A DNA stretch of 64,000 nucleotides from Lachnospiraceae bacterium. Lineage in GTDB: Bacteria; Bacillota_A; Clostridia; Lachnospirales; Lachnospiraceae. The notes beneath the pieces are model-generated. The model was not told the origin of the DNA and did not search any database. It was given only the letters and a program-made list of their open reading frames with translations. Where the stretch lies: contig JAIKXV010000012.1 of the NCBI GenBank assembly GCA_024683935.1, forward strand, positions 17,552 through 81,551. Reading direction: 5' to 3'. This document shows, piece after piece, positions 27,759 through 35,293 of the stretch (the first letter of the stretch is position 1; the number at the start of each line of letters is the position of its first letter). The position numbers and the translations under genes were made by a program.

Positions 27759-27805
27759 GCCTTCTCCCTTTGGGAGAAGGTGTCAGCGAAGCTGACGGAT
27801 GAGGG
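27759..27805. repeat. Dispersed hairpin repeat, copy 2
   Basis: Two hairpins in tandem, CCTTCTCCC-TTT-GGGAGAAGG and GTCAGC-GAA-GCTGAC, followed by GGATGAGGG. It is nearly identical (one difference over about 45 bp) to the reverse complement of 50568-50612, and a structural relative of 3473-3524. It lies between pilZ and ftsH, 34 bp upstream of the ftsH start codon, so it is likely in or near the ftsH leader. Confidence 0.8.
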
Positions 27806-27890
27806 CATCATTCCCCCGGCCATCACACAACATAGTAATGCCACCGGCGCAAAAACGCAAGCTATATAGATGGGTTTGGCAGCCAAAAAG

Positions 27891-27926
27891 GGGCTGCCGC
27901 ACTAATATAATCAGCTGCGGCATCCC
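27891..27926 (-). terminator. Terminator of pilZ
   Basis: Minus-strand RNA GGG-A-TGCCGCA pairs with TGCGGCA-G-CCC (10 bp with one A.G mismatch) and is followed by CCTTTTTGG. The right arm can alternatively pair downstream (GGCAGCC / GGCTGCC, 27879-27898), so the two stems exclude each other. Confidence 0.65.
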
Positions 27927-27955
27927 TTTCTGATTTATATTACTCTGTTTTTCGC

Positions 27956-28294
27956 TCAGTCCCCGGGATTTCCGATATGCTTAAAGAGATAATCAAGTAC
28001 CTCGGGTGTGAACTTCTTCGCACTGATGCCGACTGTGTATGTACCGTCTTCCCTCTTAACCATGCGGACAACTTCTGCATACATTATTACGGTATCTGCT
28101 ACGATAATGATGTCCTTCCCCTTGATCTCCGGCCGGTCATCCTTCATCCAGAGACCCATCCCCCTGGGGCTCGCATCCTCCACCTGTACATACAGGGTTT
28201 CTCCGGTTTCGCAGAGAACGATAACGCTGGGAGCCTTAAACTCTACACGTCCGATCTTCCGCTTATCGCTTGCTACTTCAGCCTCTAGTGTCAT
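27956..28294 (-). CDS. PilZ-domain protein, probable c-di-GMP receptor
   Basis: 112 residues, a single-domain PilZ. The RxxxR motif is in KRKIGRVEF near 11-19 and the D/NxSxxG motif in VEDASPRGMGLWM near 38-50, the two c-di-GMP contact sites. Small PilZ proteins bind c-di-GMP and act on flagella, polysaccharide synthesis or adhesion. It follows the large surface protein gene by 36 bp on the same strand, ahead of a terminator, so the two may be co-expressed. A membrane GGDEF protein is encoded at 37768-39267. Confidence 0.85.
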   Translation of the reverse strand: MTLEAEVASDKRKIGRVEFKAPSVIVLCETGETLYVQVEDASPRGMGLWMKDDRPEIKGKDIIIVADTVIMYAEVVRMVKREDGTYTVGISAKKFTPEVLDYLFKHIGNPGD

Positions 28295-28330
28295 TTCAGA
28301 TATACCTCCTTAACTAATACCCCGTTTATT

Positions 28331-31300
28331 TTACTTGCTATTTTTTACAGCGCTAGCCTTCTTTTTTCTGTGGTCCATATACAGCTTTACTCCTGCTGCG
28401 CCCATTACAAGGATAAGGAGCCACCAGCCGAAAGGAATACTTCCCTTGGTTTCTTCATCGAAGAGCATGTTTCTGTCAAATGTGCCGTTATTTACGGCGT
28501 CGACAAGAGGAGCTATCCTCTCTCCCAGGACATCACCCTTTAACTCGCCACCAACCGTTTCTCCCTCAGGTGCGGTTCTATCTCCCAGAACATCACCTTC
28601 AAGAGCACCGCCGCCGGCGGCTTCGCCGGCCATCGCTCCTCCAGTTGTCCCATCAACCGTAGTGGTAGTTGTAACACCATCTGTCGCGACTCCTGCTGCA
28701 TCTCCTGTTGTGTCTCCTGCAGGCGCATCAACTGCAACCCCCGGTGCACCTACTGCGGATGCGTCCGCTGCAGGTGCGTCTGACGCAGGTGATCCTTCAT
28801 CAGAAGAAGCTCCTGAGGTATCATCTGAAGCATCGTCGTTATCCGTCTTCTTGTTATTGTTGTTATTATTGTTGCTGTTGCTATTATAAGTAGGCGAATA
28901 TGCGATCTTTCCTGCCGCTGCCTTCATCTCATCTATCACCTTTTCCAGGCCTTCGGTGTTCTTCTGGGCGGTGGTCAGATTCGTTACAGCTTCATCATAT
29001 ACCTTTTTGGCCTCTTCCAGTCTCGTTTCCAGCGTCTTGATCCAGCTTGTGCTGAGAGTTTCAAGTGTTCTGGCCTTTTTAAGGTTTGCCGCAGCCTCAT
29101 TCACGTCGTCCTGGGCCTTCTGAACAGCACTTTCCAGAGCCTTGGCCTCTTTAACTGCGTAGATACTGTAAGCAAAGTTCTCCAGCGTCTGGGCATAAAC
29201 CATATTGCCATACAGGCGGTAGGTATCTGTCTTATTGTTATACTTCGTTTCATTAAGGCAGGTATCACCCTTGCTTACAAAGACATTATAGCCCTTTTTA
29301 GCTGTTGCCTCCTCATCCAGCGTCTTTAAGACAACATCGATATAGCTTTCCTTATAACCATCAGCCTTAAGATCGTCAGCATCTTTGTCGAAAGTATTTC
29401 GAACAGTCTCATCGCCTTTGCTTAAATACGCAACATAATCGTAATATGCGGTAACTTTCTCTCCTTTAGTGGTCTCATAGGTGATCGTGCCATAATGGTT
29501 AGCATCGCCGTGCTTATTATCCCACTGTACGTCACTGTTCGGATCATTCTCATCTGCTTTTACGATTTTAATCGAATTCGGATTCACATCTGCTCTCTGA
29601 ATGAGTGAATAAACCGCCATTCTGGCCGCAAGCTCTCTGTATGCTGGCATGGTATATCCCGCACTCTTGGCATTCTTCTGGAATCCCTCGATTTCCTGTT
29701 CAAGGACTTTCAGCTTTGCTTCTTTTTCCTCGTCATAGGAAACCTCAAATCCAAGACTGGCTTTCTCATCATTATATGCCTTTGTGGCAGCTTCACACAC
29801 AGCTCTTGCACCTTCAGCATTTGTTCTCACCTGATCAACAGTAAGGTTTTCTGCATTTGCAGCATCTGTGCCAATCTTGTCCACAAGAGCCTTCGCATCT
29901 TCTGCTTCCTTCATAGCAGCTTCCAGAACAGCATTCCGTGTATCCAGCTCATTCTGCTTGCTCTGGGTCAGGGTCTCCTTATTCTCCATAGTTTGTTTTT
30001 CGCTGAATGTGTAGTACCTCTTGCCATCGACAGTGAAATTGCCCGCGATAGCAACTATGGAATTAATCTTATCAACTACAACTTCTCCCTTATTTTTATC
30101 CCAGATCACGCTGCCATCAACTTTTTTTCCAGCCTCATTTTGTGCCTCGTAGTATATACTTATTGTTTTCGTATTTCCGGCCGTATCGGTATAGGTCAGC
30201 TTTTTATTTATATCTATTGTGAACTCGCTGTCAGGTTTCGCAAGTCCGTTTTCAATAAGAATATACGCTACATATGACTTTGCAAGCTCTCTGTTGGCAA
30301 CCCAGTAATCATTGCCCGTCAGACCGGCTTCTTTATTGATAAGCCTGTCCCTCATTTCATTAACTGCGGTTCTGTTCGCTGCCATTTCTCCATCATCTGC
30401 CAGCAGACTGATAAGCTTCGTATTAATACCACCAATGGCGTCATATGAACTCTGGGCAGCAGTCAATACCTCATTTGCCGCGGTACTCTTTGCCTGCACA
30501 GCGGCCAGAGCTTTCTTATTGGCCGCGGACTGCTCACCGTTGACCTTTTCCAGTTCTTTTTGTGCATTCAAAAAAGCATTCTTTGCATTTTCCACTGCGT
30601 CAGCAGATGCATTACCAAGCTGATCTTTTACTTTATCATAGGCTTCCTGGGCTGCTTTTACCTCTTCCTCCGCCTGCACCTTCCTCCTGTTTGCCTCTGT
30701 CAGCGCATCATTTGCTGCATTATATGCGCTCTCAGCTTCCACAAGCTTCTTCTCAGCCGCTTCTTCAGCTGCCTTGCTGTCAGCAAGTTTTAACTCCGCG
30801 CCAAGTATCTTCGACGCAGCAGATGCCTGTGCATCCTTAGCCTCGGCTTCACTTGTAAAGTTCTGGTTTGCAGCAGCTTCAATGGATGCCTTGTCTGTTG
30901 TGGCAGTTCCCAAGGCTTCTCCCGATATATTCGCTGCATCTGCCGCTAATGCGGCAAAGGTATCATCTGTCTGAACATCTCCCGTTAAACCTTCAAAGTA
31001 TTCCACACCCTGTGTTGCAGCGGTTTCATATTCATTTGCTGACTTTACGGATTCATTGGCAGTGTTATACAGATCATCAAGGGCTGCTGACTCGGTAGCA
31101 ATATAATTCATGTCAGCTTCAGCTGCTTCCATCTCGTCAATTATGGATTCTGCGTAACTTTCTTCACCTGAGGATGAATCTTCACCGCTGTCTTCATGGG
31201 ATTCTTCCTCGTGACTGTCTTCTTCATCACGATGCTCATCGTAGTCTTTTGCTTTTTCTTCAGCATCATCGCAGCTGCTTTCTGCCTTTTCAGATGATGA

Positions 31301-31474
31301 AGTCTGTTCGCTCTTTTCACCGGAGCTGCCGGTTTCAGTGCCGGTACCGCCGCCTTCACCACCGCCTTCGCCTTCATCCGCGAAAACAGTAGCTGTGGGC
31401 ATCATTGCCAGTGTTGCGGCAAGCCCGATGGTTATCGCCTTCAATATGTTCTTGTTTACTTCCATGTTCTTCAT
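28331..31474 (-). CDS. Large secreted coiled-coil surface protein with C-terminal membrane anchor
   Basis: 1047 residues. A signal peptide (ILKAITIGLAATLAMMPTAT, cleavage near VFA-DE at 31-33) is followed by a Gly/Glu/Ser acidic spacer to ~110. Ala-rich heptad-type coiled coil fills most of 110-860. It is interrupted by two beta-rich insertions near 395-495 and 615-715 that share the pattern A.Y.LI..........I (possible duplication). An Asn/Asp/Ser/Gly low-complexity linker follows, then two copies of GDVLGxRxAP near 975-1005 and a transmembrane segment WWLLILVMGAAGVKLYM. The basic tail is HRKKKASAVKNSK. No LPxTG motif is present. It is probably a cell-surface stalk or adhesin; the ligand is unknown. 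The pilZ gene follows. Confidence 0.8.
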   Translation of the reverse strand: MKNMEVNKNILKAITIGLAATLAMMPTATVFADEGEGGGEGGGTGTETGSSGEKSEQTSSSEKAESSCDDAEEKAKDYDEHRDEEDSHEEESHEDSGEDSSSGEESYAESIIDEMEAAEADMNYIATESAALDDLYNTANESVKSANEYETAATQGVEYFEGLTGDVQTDDTFAALAADAANISGEALGTATTDKASIEAAANQNFTSEAEAKDAQASAASKILGAELKLADSKAAEEAAEKKLVEAESAYNAANDALTEANRRKVQAEEEVKAAQEAYDKVKDQLGNASADAVENAKNAFLNAQKELEKVNGEQSAANKKALAAVQAKSTAANEVLTAAQSSYDAIGGINTKLISLLADDGEMAANRTAVNEMRDRLINKEAGLTGNDYWVANRELAKSYVAYILIENGLAKPDSEFTIDINKKLTYTDTAGNTKTISIYYEAQNEAGKKVDGSVIWDKNKGEVVVDKINSIVAIAGNFTVDGKRYYTFSEKQTMENKETLTQSKQNELDTRNAVLEAAMKEAEDAKALVDKIGTDAANAENLTVDQVRTNAEGARAVCEAATKAYNDEKASLGFEVSYDEEKEAKLKVLEQEIEGFQKNAKSAGYTMPAYRELAARMAVYSLIQRADVNPNSIKIVKADENDPNSDVQWDNKHGDANHYGTITYETTKGEKVTAYYDYVAYLSKGDETVRNTFDKDADDLKADGYKESYIDVVLKTLDEEATAKKGYNVFVSKGDTCLNETKYNNKTDTYRLYGNMVYAQTLENFAYSIYAVKEAKALESAVQKAQDDVNEAAANLKKARTLETLSTSWIKTLETRLEEAKKVYDEAVTNLTTAQKNTEGLEKVIDEMKAAAGKIAYSPTYNSNSNNNNNNNKKTDNDDASDDTSGASSDEGSPASDAPAADASAVGAPGVAVDAPAGDTTGDAAGVATDGVTTTTTVDGTTGGAMAGEAAGGGALEGDVLGDRTAPEGETVGGELKGDVLGERIAPLVDAVNNGTFDRNMLFDEETKGSIPFGWWLLILVMGAAGVKLYMDHRKKKASAVKNSK

Positions 31475-31605
31475 AGCCCCTCTTCTTCCCTCAAATTCAA
31501 GGTTTTCGCTACAACCTGATAGTTACAGTATTATCTTACATTTTATATCGGTCATTATATCAAAAAAAATGTATAAAAATATATACATTTAATAAAAATT
31601 TAATA

Positions 31606-31675
31606 CGCCGTGAGCAAGAAATCCCCCACCTGTGTATGTGGTGAGATGAATTGTGAGGAACACGGCGGTTTTTAT
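31606..31675 (+). terminator. Left-end hairpin with T run, upstream of tnpB
   Basis: CGCCGTG (31606-31612) pairs with CACGGCG (31661-31667), enclosing a smaller CCAC/GTGG hairpin, and is followed by GTTTTTATT. It may be the IS left-end structure, and it could also block transcription entering from the flank. Confidence 0.55.
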
Positions 31676-31703
31676 TGATAATAGAACACATGTTTGATAT
31701 AAT
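31675..31703 (+). promoter_or_regulatory. tnpB promoter, predicted leaderless transcript
   Basis: TTGATA, an exact 17-nt spacer and TATAAT with an extended TGA element. The -10 ends at 31703 and the ATG begins at 31710, so transcription should start at the A of the start codon. No ribosome binding site is present. Confidence 0.75.
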
Positions 31704-31709
31704 AAATTC

Positions 31710-32846
31710 ATGAACAAAGCGTTCAAATACAGAGTACATCCTACAACTGAACAAAGTATCATGTTTACTAAAACCTTTGGTTGTTGTCGTAAGGTCTATA
31801 ATCTTATGCTTTCCGATAAGATTGAAGGCTACAAAGCAACTGGCAAATTCCCTACCGTCACACCTGCTAAATATAAAAAAGATTATCCTTTTCTTAAAGA
31901 GGTTGACAGCCTTGCTCTTGCTAATAAACAACTGGATTTACAGGAAGCATTTCGCAATAGATTTAGCAAATCCCGTAAAAGGAATACCGGATTTCCTAAG
32001 TTCAAATCCGCCAAGCACAGTCGTAAAGCGTACACTACTAATAACCAGAAAGGCACGGTTGCTATTATAGACGGCAGATATATCAAACTGCCTAAGATTG
32101 GCAAGGTGAAAGCTGTCATCCACCGTGTTCCTGACAGCGATTGGATTATCAAATCCGCTACCGTATCACAGGCATCAGATGGTAAATATTATATTTCTGT
32201 ACTTTTTGAGTTTGAGAAAGCCATAAATCCTTATGTGGCGGACAAAACCAATGCCATCGGACTTGATTACGCTTCTGATGGCCTGTATGTAGACAGTAAT
32301 GGCAATGTTGGCACTAATCACAAATACTACCGTGAGAGCCATGATAAGCTTGCTAAAGCACAGCGCAGGTTATCACGCATTCATGGTTCTAAAAAGCACG
32401 AAGCAAAATCTAACAACTACATAAAGCAGCTCCGCAAGGTAAACAAAATCCATAGACACATATCAAATCAGCGTTTGGATAACCTGCATAAGATATCTAC
32501 TGAGATAGCCAATCAGTATGATGTTGTATGTGTGGAATCCTTAAATATGCTCTCTATGGCAAATAGAGGTTTCGGCAACGGCAAAGCCAACCTTGATAAC
32601 GGATACGGCATGTTTTTATCAATGCTCGAATACAAACTATCAGATAGGAACAAGTATCTCGTAAAAGTAGATAAGTGGTTTCCATCGTCGCAAATCTGTC
32701 ATTGTTGCGGTGCTTTACATCCCGAAATGAAAAACCTACAAATCCGAACAATGAAATGCGATTGTGGTCTCAAAATCAGCCGTGACCAAAATGCCGCTAT
32801 CAATATTTTGAATGAGGGATTACGGCTACTTACCGAGGTGGCATAA
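31710..32846 (+). CDS. tnpB: TnpB RNA-guided nuclease (IS605 OrfB)
   Basis: 378 residues. N-terminal OrfB region (MNKAFKYRVHPTTEQ; FGCCRKVYNLML). RuvC-like catalytic residues: Asp in AIGLDYASDG near 188, Glu in VVCVESLNM near 272 and Asp in ISRDQNAAINIL near 353. The zinc finger has CHCCGALH and MKCDCG near 325-345. TnpB uses an RNA from the element's right end to cut DNA beside a short TAM and helps retain the element. The motifs look intact, so it is probably active. Translation is predicted to be leaderless. Confidence 0.93.
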   Translation: MNKAFKYRVHPTTEQSIMFTKTFGCCRKVYNLMLSDKIEGYKATGKFPTVTPAKYKKDYPFLKEVDSLALANKQLDLQEAFRNRFSKSRKRNTGFPKFKSAKHSRKAYTTNNQKGTVAIIDGRYIKLPKIGKVKAVIHRVPDSDWIIKSATVSQASDGKYYISVLFEFEKAINPYVADKTNAIGLDYASDGLYVDSNGNVGTNHKYYRESHDKLAKAQRRLSRIHGSKKHEAKSNNYIKQLRKVNKIHRHISNQRLDNLHKISTEIANQYDVVCVESLNMLSMANRGFGNGKANLDNGYGMFLSMLEYKLSDRNKYLVKVDKWFPSSQICHCCGALHPEMKNLQIRTMKCDCGLKISRDQNAAINILNEGLRLLTEVA

Positions 32847-32849
32847 CAA

Positions 32850-33021
32850 AACTAAATATTACAGTAGGGATGGAATAGCCCGAACTCATACGCCTGTGGA
32901 CATTGTGTAAGACATTGAGGTACGTATCATCGTAGTGGGTAGCACTTCAAAGAAGTGCTACAAGCAATGCAGTAATGGTTGAAGCAGGAAGCTCCGTCTT
33001 CTATAAGTTGGAGTAGTTCAC
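32850..33021 (+). ncRNA. Probable omega/reRNA scaffold of the TnpB element
   Basis: Non-coding stretch from the end of tnpB to the element's right end. It contains a 10-bp stem GTAGCACTTC-AAA-GAAGTGCTAC (32939-32961) and a terminal GAAGC...GCTCCGTCTTC / GGAG fold, ending GAGTAGTTCAC. In known systems the guide is the ~16-20 nt after this end. Here it would begin TAACATGTGTCACTCTGAAA at 33022, covering the stop codon of the fkbH-like gene on the opposite strand. The 5' end may lie inside tnpB. Confidence 0.65.
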
Positions 33022-33030
33022 TAACATGTG

Positions 33031-34803
33031 TCACTCTGAAACATAATATTCCCCTGCCGGCTCCTTTGAAAGGTCGAATTCGTACATTACATGACCCGGA
33101 TGGCTGACGGGAGCAAAGCCTAAGGAAGCATAAAGCCCTTCCACCATGCCGTTCTTTTTGGTCCGTACATACTCTCCCACGACCTTTTTACAGCCCATCT
33201 CCCTTGCTTCTTCGCAGACTTTCTTAAAAGCCAGGTTTTCCACACCGCGCTTCAGTACCCGGCAGGACATACACCAGTTTTCTATAAAGCAGGCATCTTC
33301 TCCGATCTTCAGCTCCGGACAGCCCTTTTTCAGAACTATGCAGGAGATGATGCCGTATTCCGTGAATTTATCGGACAGGGAAACATAGATCAGGCGGGTG
33401 TCCTTATCATCCATCATCTGCCGTATCTCCCCGTCGGAATACCTCATGGTACGAAGATTGAACTGGTTTGATTTATTCGTAAGCTGGGCAAATCTCTCCG
33501 CCTCCGCTTCTCCGGTGATACCTGCATGCCCCTTCATTTCAAGAGCCTTCAGATATTCCTTATAATCCACGAAGGACGCCGCCAGCTCCTCCCTCTTCCT
33601 GTTTTCCTGATAGGAGTCGGAACGGGACAGATCCTCCTTTGTAATAACCGTCCATTCGAAGGCCCGGGCGCGATCCAGGGTATTTACGAAGTTCTCCGGT
33701 TCATCCGGCACATCTATCACCATGACCTCGGGGCAGAAACGCCTTATCATCTCCCTTTCCGCCGGATTGTCATCAAAAAATACCAGGCTGTTCATACCGA
33801 TATTCAGCTGCTTTGCAATATAGGCCATGTTCCCGGCCTTATCAGACCAGTTGGCCACAAAACAGGCAATGTCATTCAGCTTTAACAGCATGTTCGGATT
33901 TTTTTCGAAGGGTTCCTTAGCGATATCCTCATCATTCTTGGAATTTACCGCTATCAGCACTCCCCTCCTCTTAAGGGAAAGTACGTATTTCTGAAATGCA
34001 AGGAAGGCTTCCCCTATGGGGTCATTGGGATCTAAATTGATACCCTCCGGTCCTTCGTCACCCACAACGCCGCCCCAGACGGTATTGTCGAGATCCAGCA
34101 CCAGGCATTTCCGCACCCTTCCGAGACCCGGCATTATCATGGATGTAACCTCCCAGGCCACATCCTTCAGATAGTCCATATTAAAGCCCTGCTTGGTGAG
34201 GTAATAGGCTGTATCGTCAAACCAGCTCTCCTTGCCCTTCATGGATGACAGGTATTCCATATCGATAAGGCGCACATTTCCGGGATGATGCTCCGCGAAA
34301 TGCATATTGTATTTCCGCATGAGCGCCCGGGAGGAATTACCGTAGTTCGCTTCCAGCGATCCCCAGGGTCTTTCCGGGGGCAGGGCGATATTGGAAAGCA
34401 GAATGGTCACCCCGTTTATTTCCGAAATATGCGAGATGATATTTTCCGTATAATCTATGGCCTCCTTCAGGGAGTCCTCATTTTCCCAGCGGAAATCGTT
34501 ATGGCGGAATAAGAGTATCACAAATTTCGGATCAAAGGTATAGAAGGGGGAGCTCTTATCCAGGGTGTCCATGTTTATGCCGTCATATTCCCCTTCATAG
34601 ATATCCGCATCCACATTCTCCCGGTCCAGAAATAGCTTTAAGAGCTTTACGAAATGCTGTATGGAGCAGGTACCGAGAACCGCGATCTTCAGCTCCTCCG
34701 CATTACCGCTCTTTTTCGCAAAGGACTGGTCTGCCGGAGATTTTATCAGCCGGTTCGCGGTTTTTAACAGTTTATGGGTGGATTCCTTTATCAGATCATT
34801 CAC
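33031..34803 (-). CDS. FkbH-like HAD-family protein with C-terminal GNAT domain
   Basis: 590 residues. An SGNH-like N-terminal region (AVLGTCSIQHF) is followed by the HAD motif VLDLDNTVWGGVVGDEG near 235-252, characteristic of FkbH-type enzymes. IAVNSKNDEDIAKEPFEKNP and VFFDDNPAEREMI complete the HAD fold. A GNAT-like C-terminal part follows (NQFNLRTMRY; GLYASLGF). FkbH of polyketide clusters dephosphorylates 1,3-bisphosphoglycerate to load a glyceryl group on a carrier protein. Related proteins occur in surface-glycan clusters. No carrier gene is adjacent, so the acceptor is unknown. It starts at GTG 34803, overlapping tadA by 8 bp. The IS element lies just past its stop. Confidence 0.85.
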   Translation of the reverse strand: MNDLIKESTHKLLKTANRLIKSPADQSFAKKSGNAEELKIAVLGTCSIQHFVKLLKLFLDRENVDADIYEGEYDGINMDTLDKSSPFYTFDPKFVILLFRHNDFRWENEDSLKEAIDYTENIISHISEINGVTILLSNIALPPERPWGSLEANYGNSSRALMRKYNMHFAEHHPGNVRLIDMEYLSSMKGKESWFDDTAYYLTKQGFNMDYLKDVAWEVTSMIMPGLGRVRKCLVLDLDNTVWGGVVGDEGPEGINLDPNDPIGEAFLAFQKYVLSLKRRGVLIAVNSKNDEDIAKEPFEKNPNMLLKLNDIACFVANWSDKAGNMAYIAKQLNIGMNSLVFFDDNPAEREMIRRFCPEVMVIDVPDEPENFVNTLDRARAFEWTVITKEDLSRSDSYQENRKREELAASFVDYKEYLKALEMKGHAGITGEAEAERFAQLTNKSNQFNLRTMRYSDGEIRQMMDDKDTRLIYVSLSDKFTEYGIISCIVLKKGCPELKIGEDACFIENWCMSCRVLKRGVENLAFKKVCEEAREMGCKKVVGEYVRTKKNGMVEGLYASLGFAPVSHPGHVMYEFDLSKEPAGEYYVSE

Positions 34804-35293
34804 TTATGTTTTCGCTCCCTTCCCCGGATTTCAGCCTTACTCTCAGATCCTTAAAAAAGCTCTGCAGGATCTCCGTACATTCCTCCTGCAACACTCCCTG
34901 CTCCGTTTCGACCTGGTGATTGAATCTTTCCTCATCCAGGATATTCAGTATGGAGCCGCCGCAGCCGGATTTCGGCGAAAGAGCCCCGAATACGCAGCGC
35001 TTTATCCTCGACTGCACTATGGCTCCGGCACACATGGGACAGGGCTCCAGCGTAATATATATGGTACAGTCCTCTAATCTCCAGTCCCCGGCCTGCTTCA
35101 CGGCCTTTTTTATCGCAGAGATCTCCGCATGAGCCAGAGTACTCTTGTCTGTATTCCGTCTGTTATAGCCCCTGCCGATTATCGTATCGTCATCCCGCAC
35201 TATGACACAGCCTATCGGAACTTCCTTAAGCTTCAGCGCTCTCCGCGCCTGCTTAAGGGCTTCTTTCATGTATTTCTCATCCCTGGACAGCAT
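34796..35293 (-). CDS. tadA: tRNA-specific adenosine deaminase
   Basis: 165 residues. Zinc deaminase motifs HAEISAIKKA near 58-67 and PCPMCAGAI near 88-96, with Glu60 as proton shuttle. It converts A34 to inosine in tRNA-Arg(ACG), allowing wobble decoding. The N-terminal DEKYMKEALKQARRA pattern and NIL...RFNH ending fit TadA better than cytidine or guanine deaminases. It starts directly after the cdaR stop and overlaps the fkbH-like gene, so it is part of a three-gene operon. Confidence 0.96.
   Translation of the reverse strand: MLSRDEKYMKEALKQARRALKLKEVPIGCVIVRDDDTIIGRGYNRRNTDKSTLAHAEISAIKKAVKQAGDWRLEDCTIYITLEPCPMCAGAIVQSRIKRCVFGALSPKSGCGGSILNILDEERFNHQVETEQGVLQEECTEILQSFFKDLRVRLKSGEGSENISE

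Larger units (their letters stand above)
31606..33021 (+). mobile_element. tnpA-less IS605/IS1341-type element (TnpB plus omegaRNA)
   Basis: The element comprises a left-end hairpin (31606-31667), a tnpB gene with its own promoter, and a structured 3' region ending in GAGTAGTTCAC at 33021. It has no terminal inverted repeats and no clear target duplication, as expected for IS200/IS605 single-strand transposition. No tnpA (Y1 transposase) is nearby, so movement would depend on one supplied in trans. The right end is 9 bp from the stop codon of the fkbH-like gene. Exact ends are estimates. Confidence 0.75.

Noticed and set aside
31560..31931. Minus-strand 123-codon frame at the IS left end
   Set aside because: Overlaps the tnpB start and the left-end hairpin; composition is that of A/T-rich DNA read in the wrong direction.
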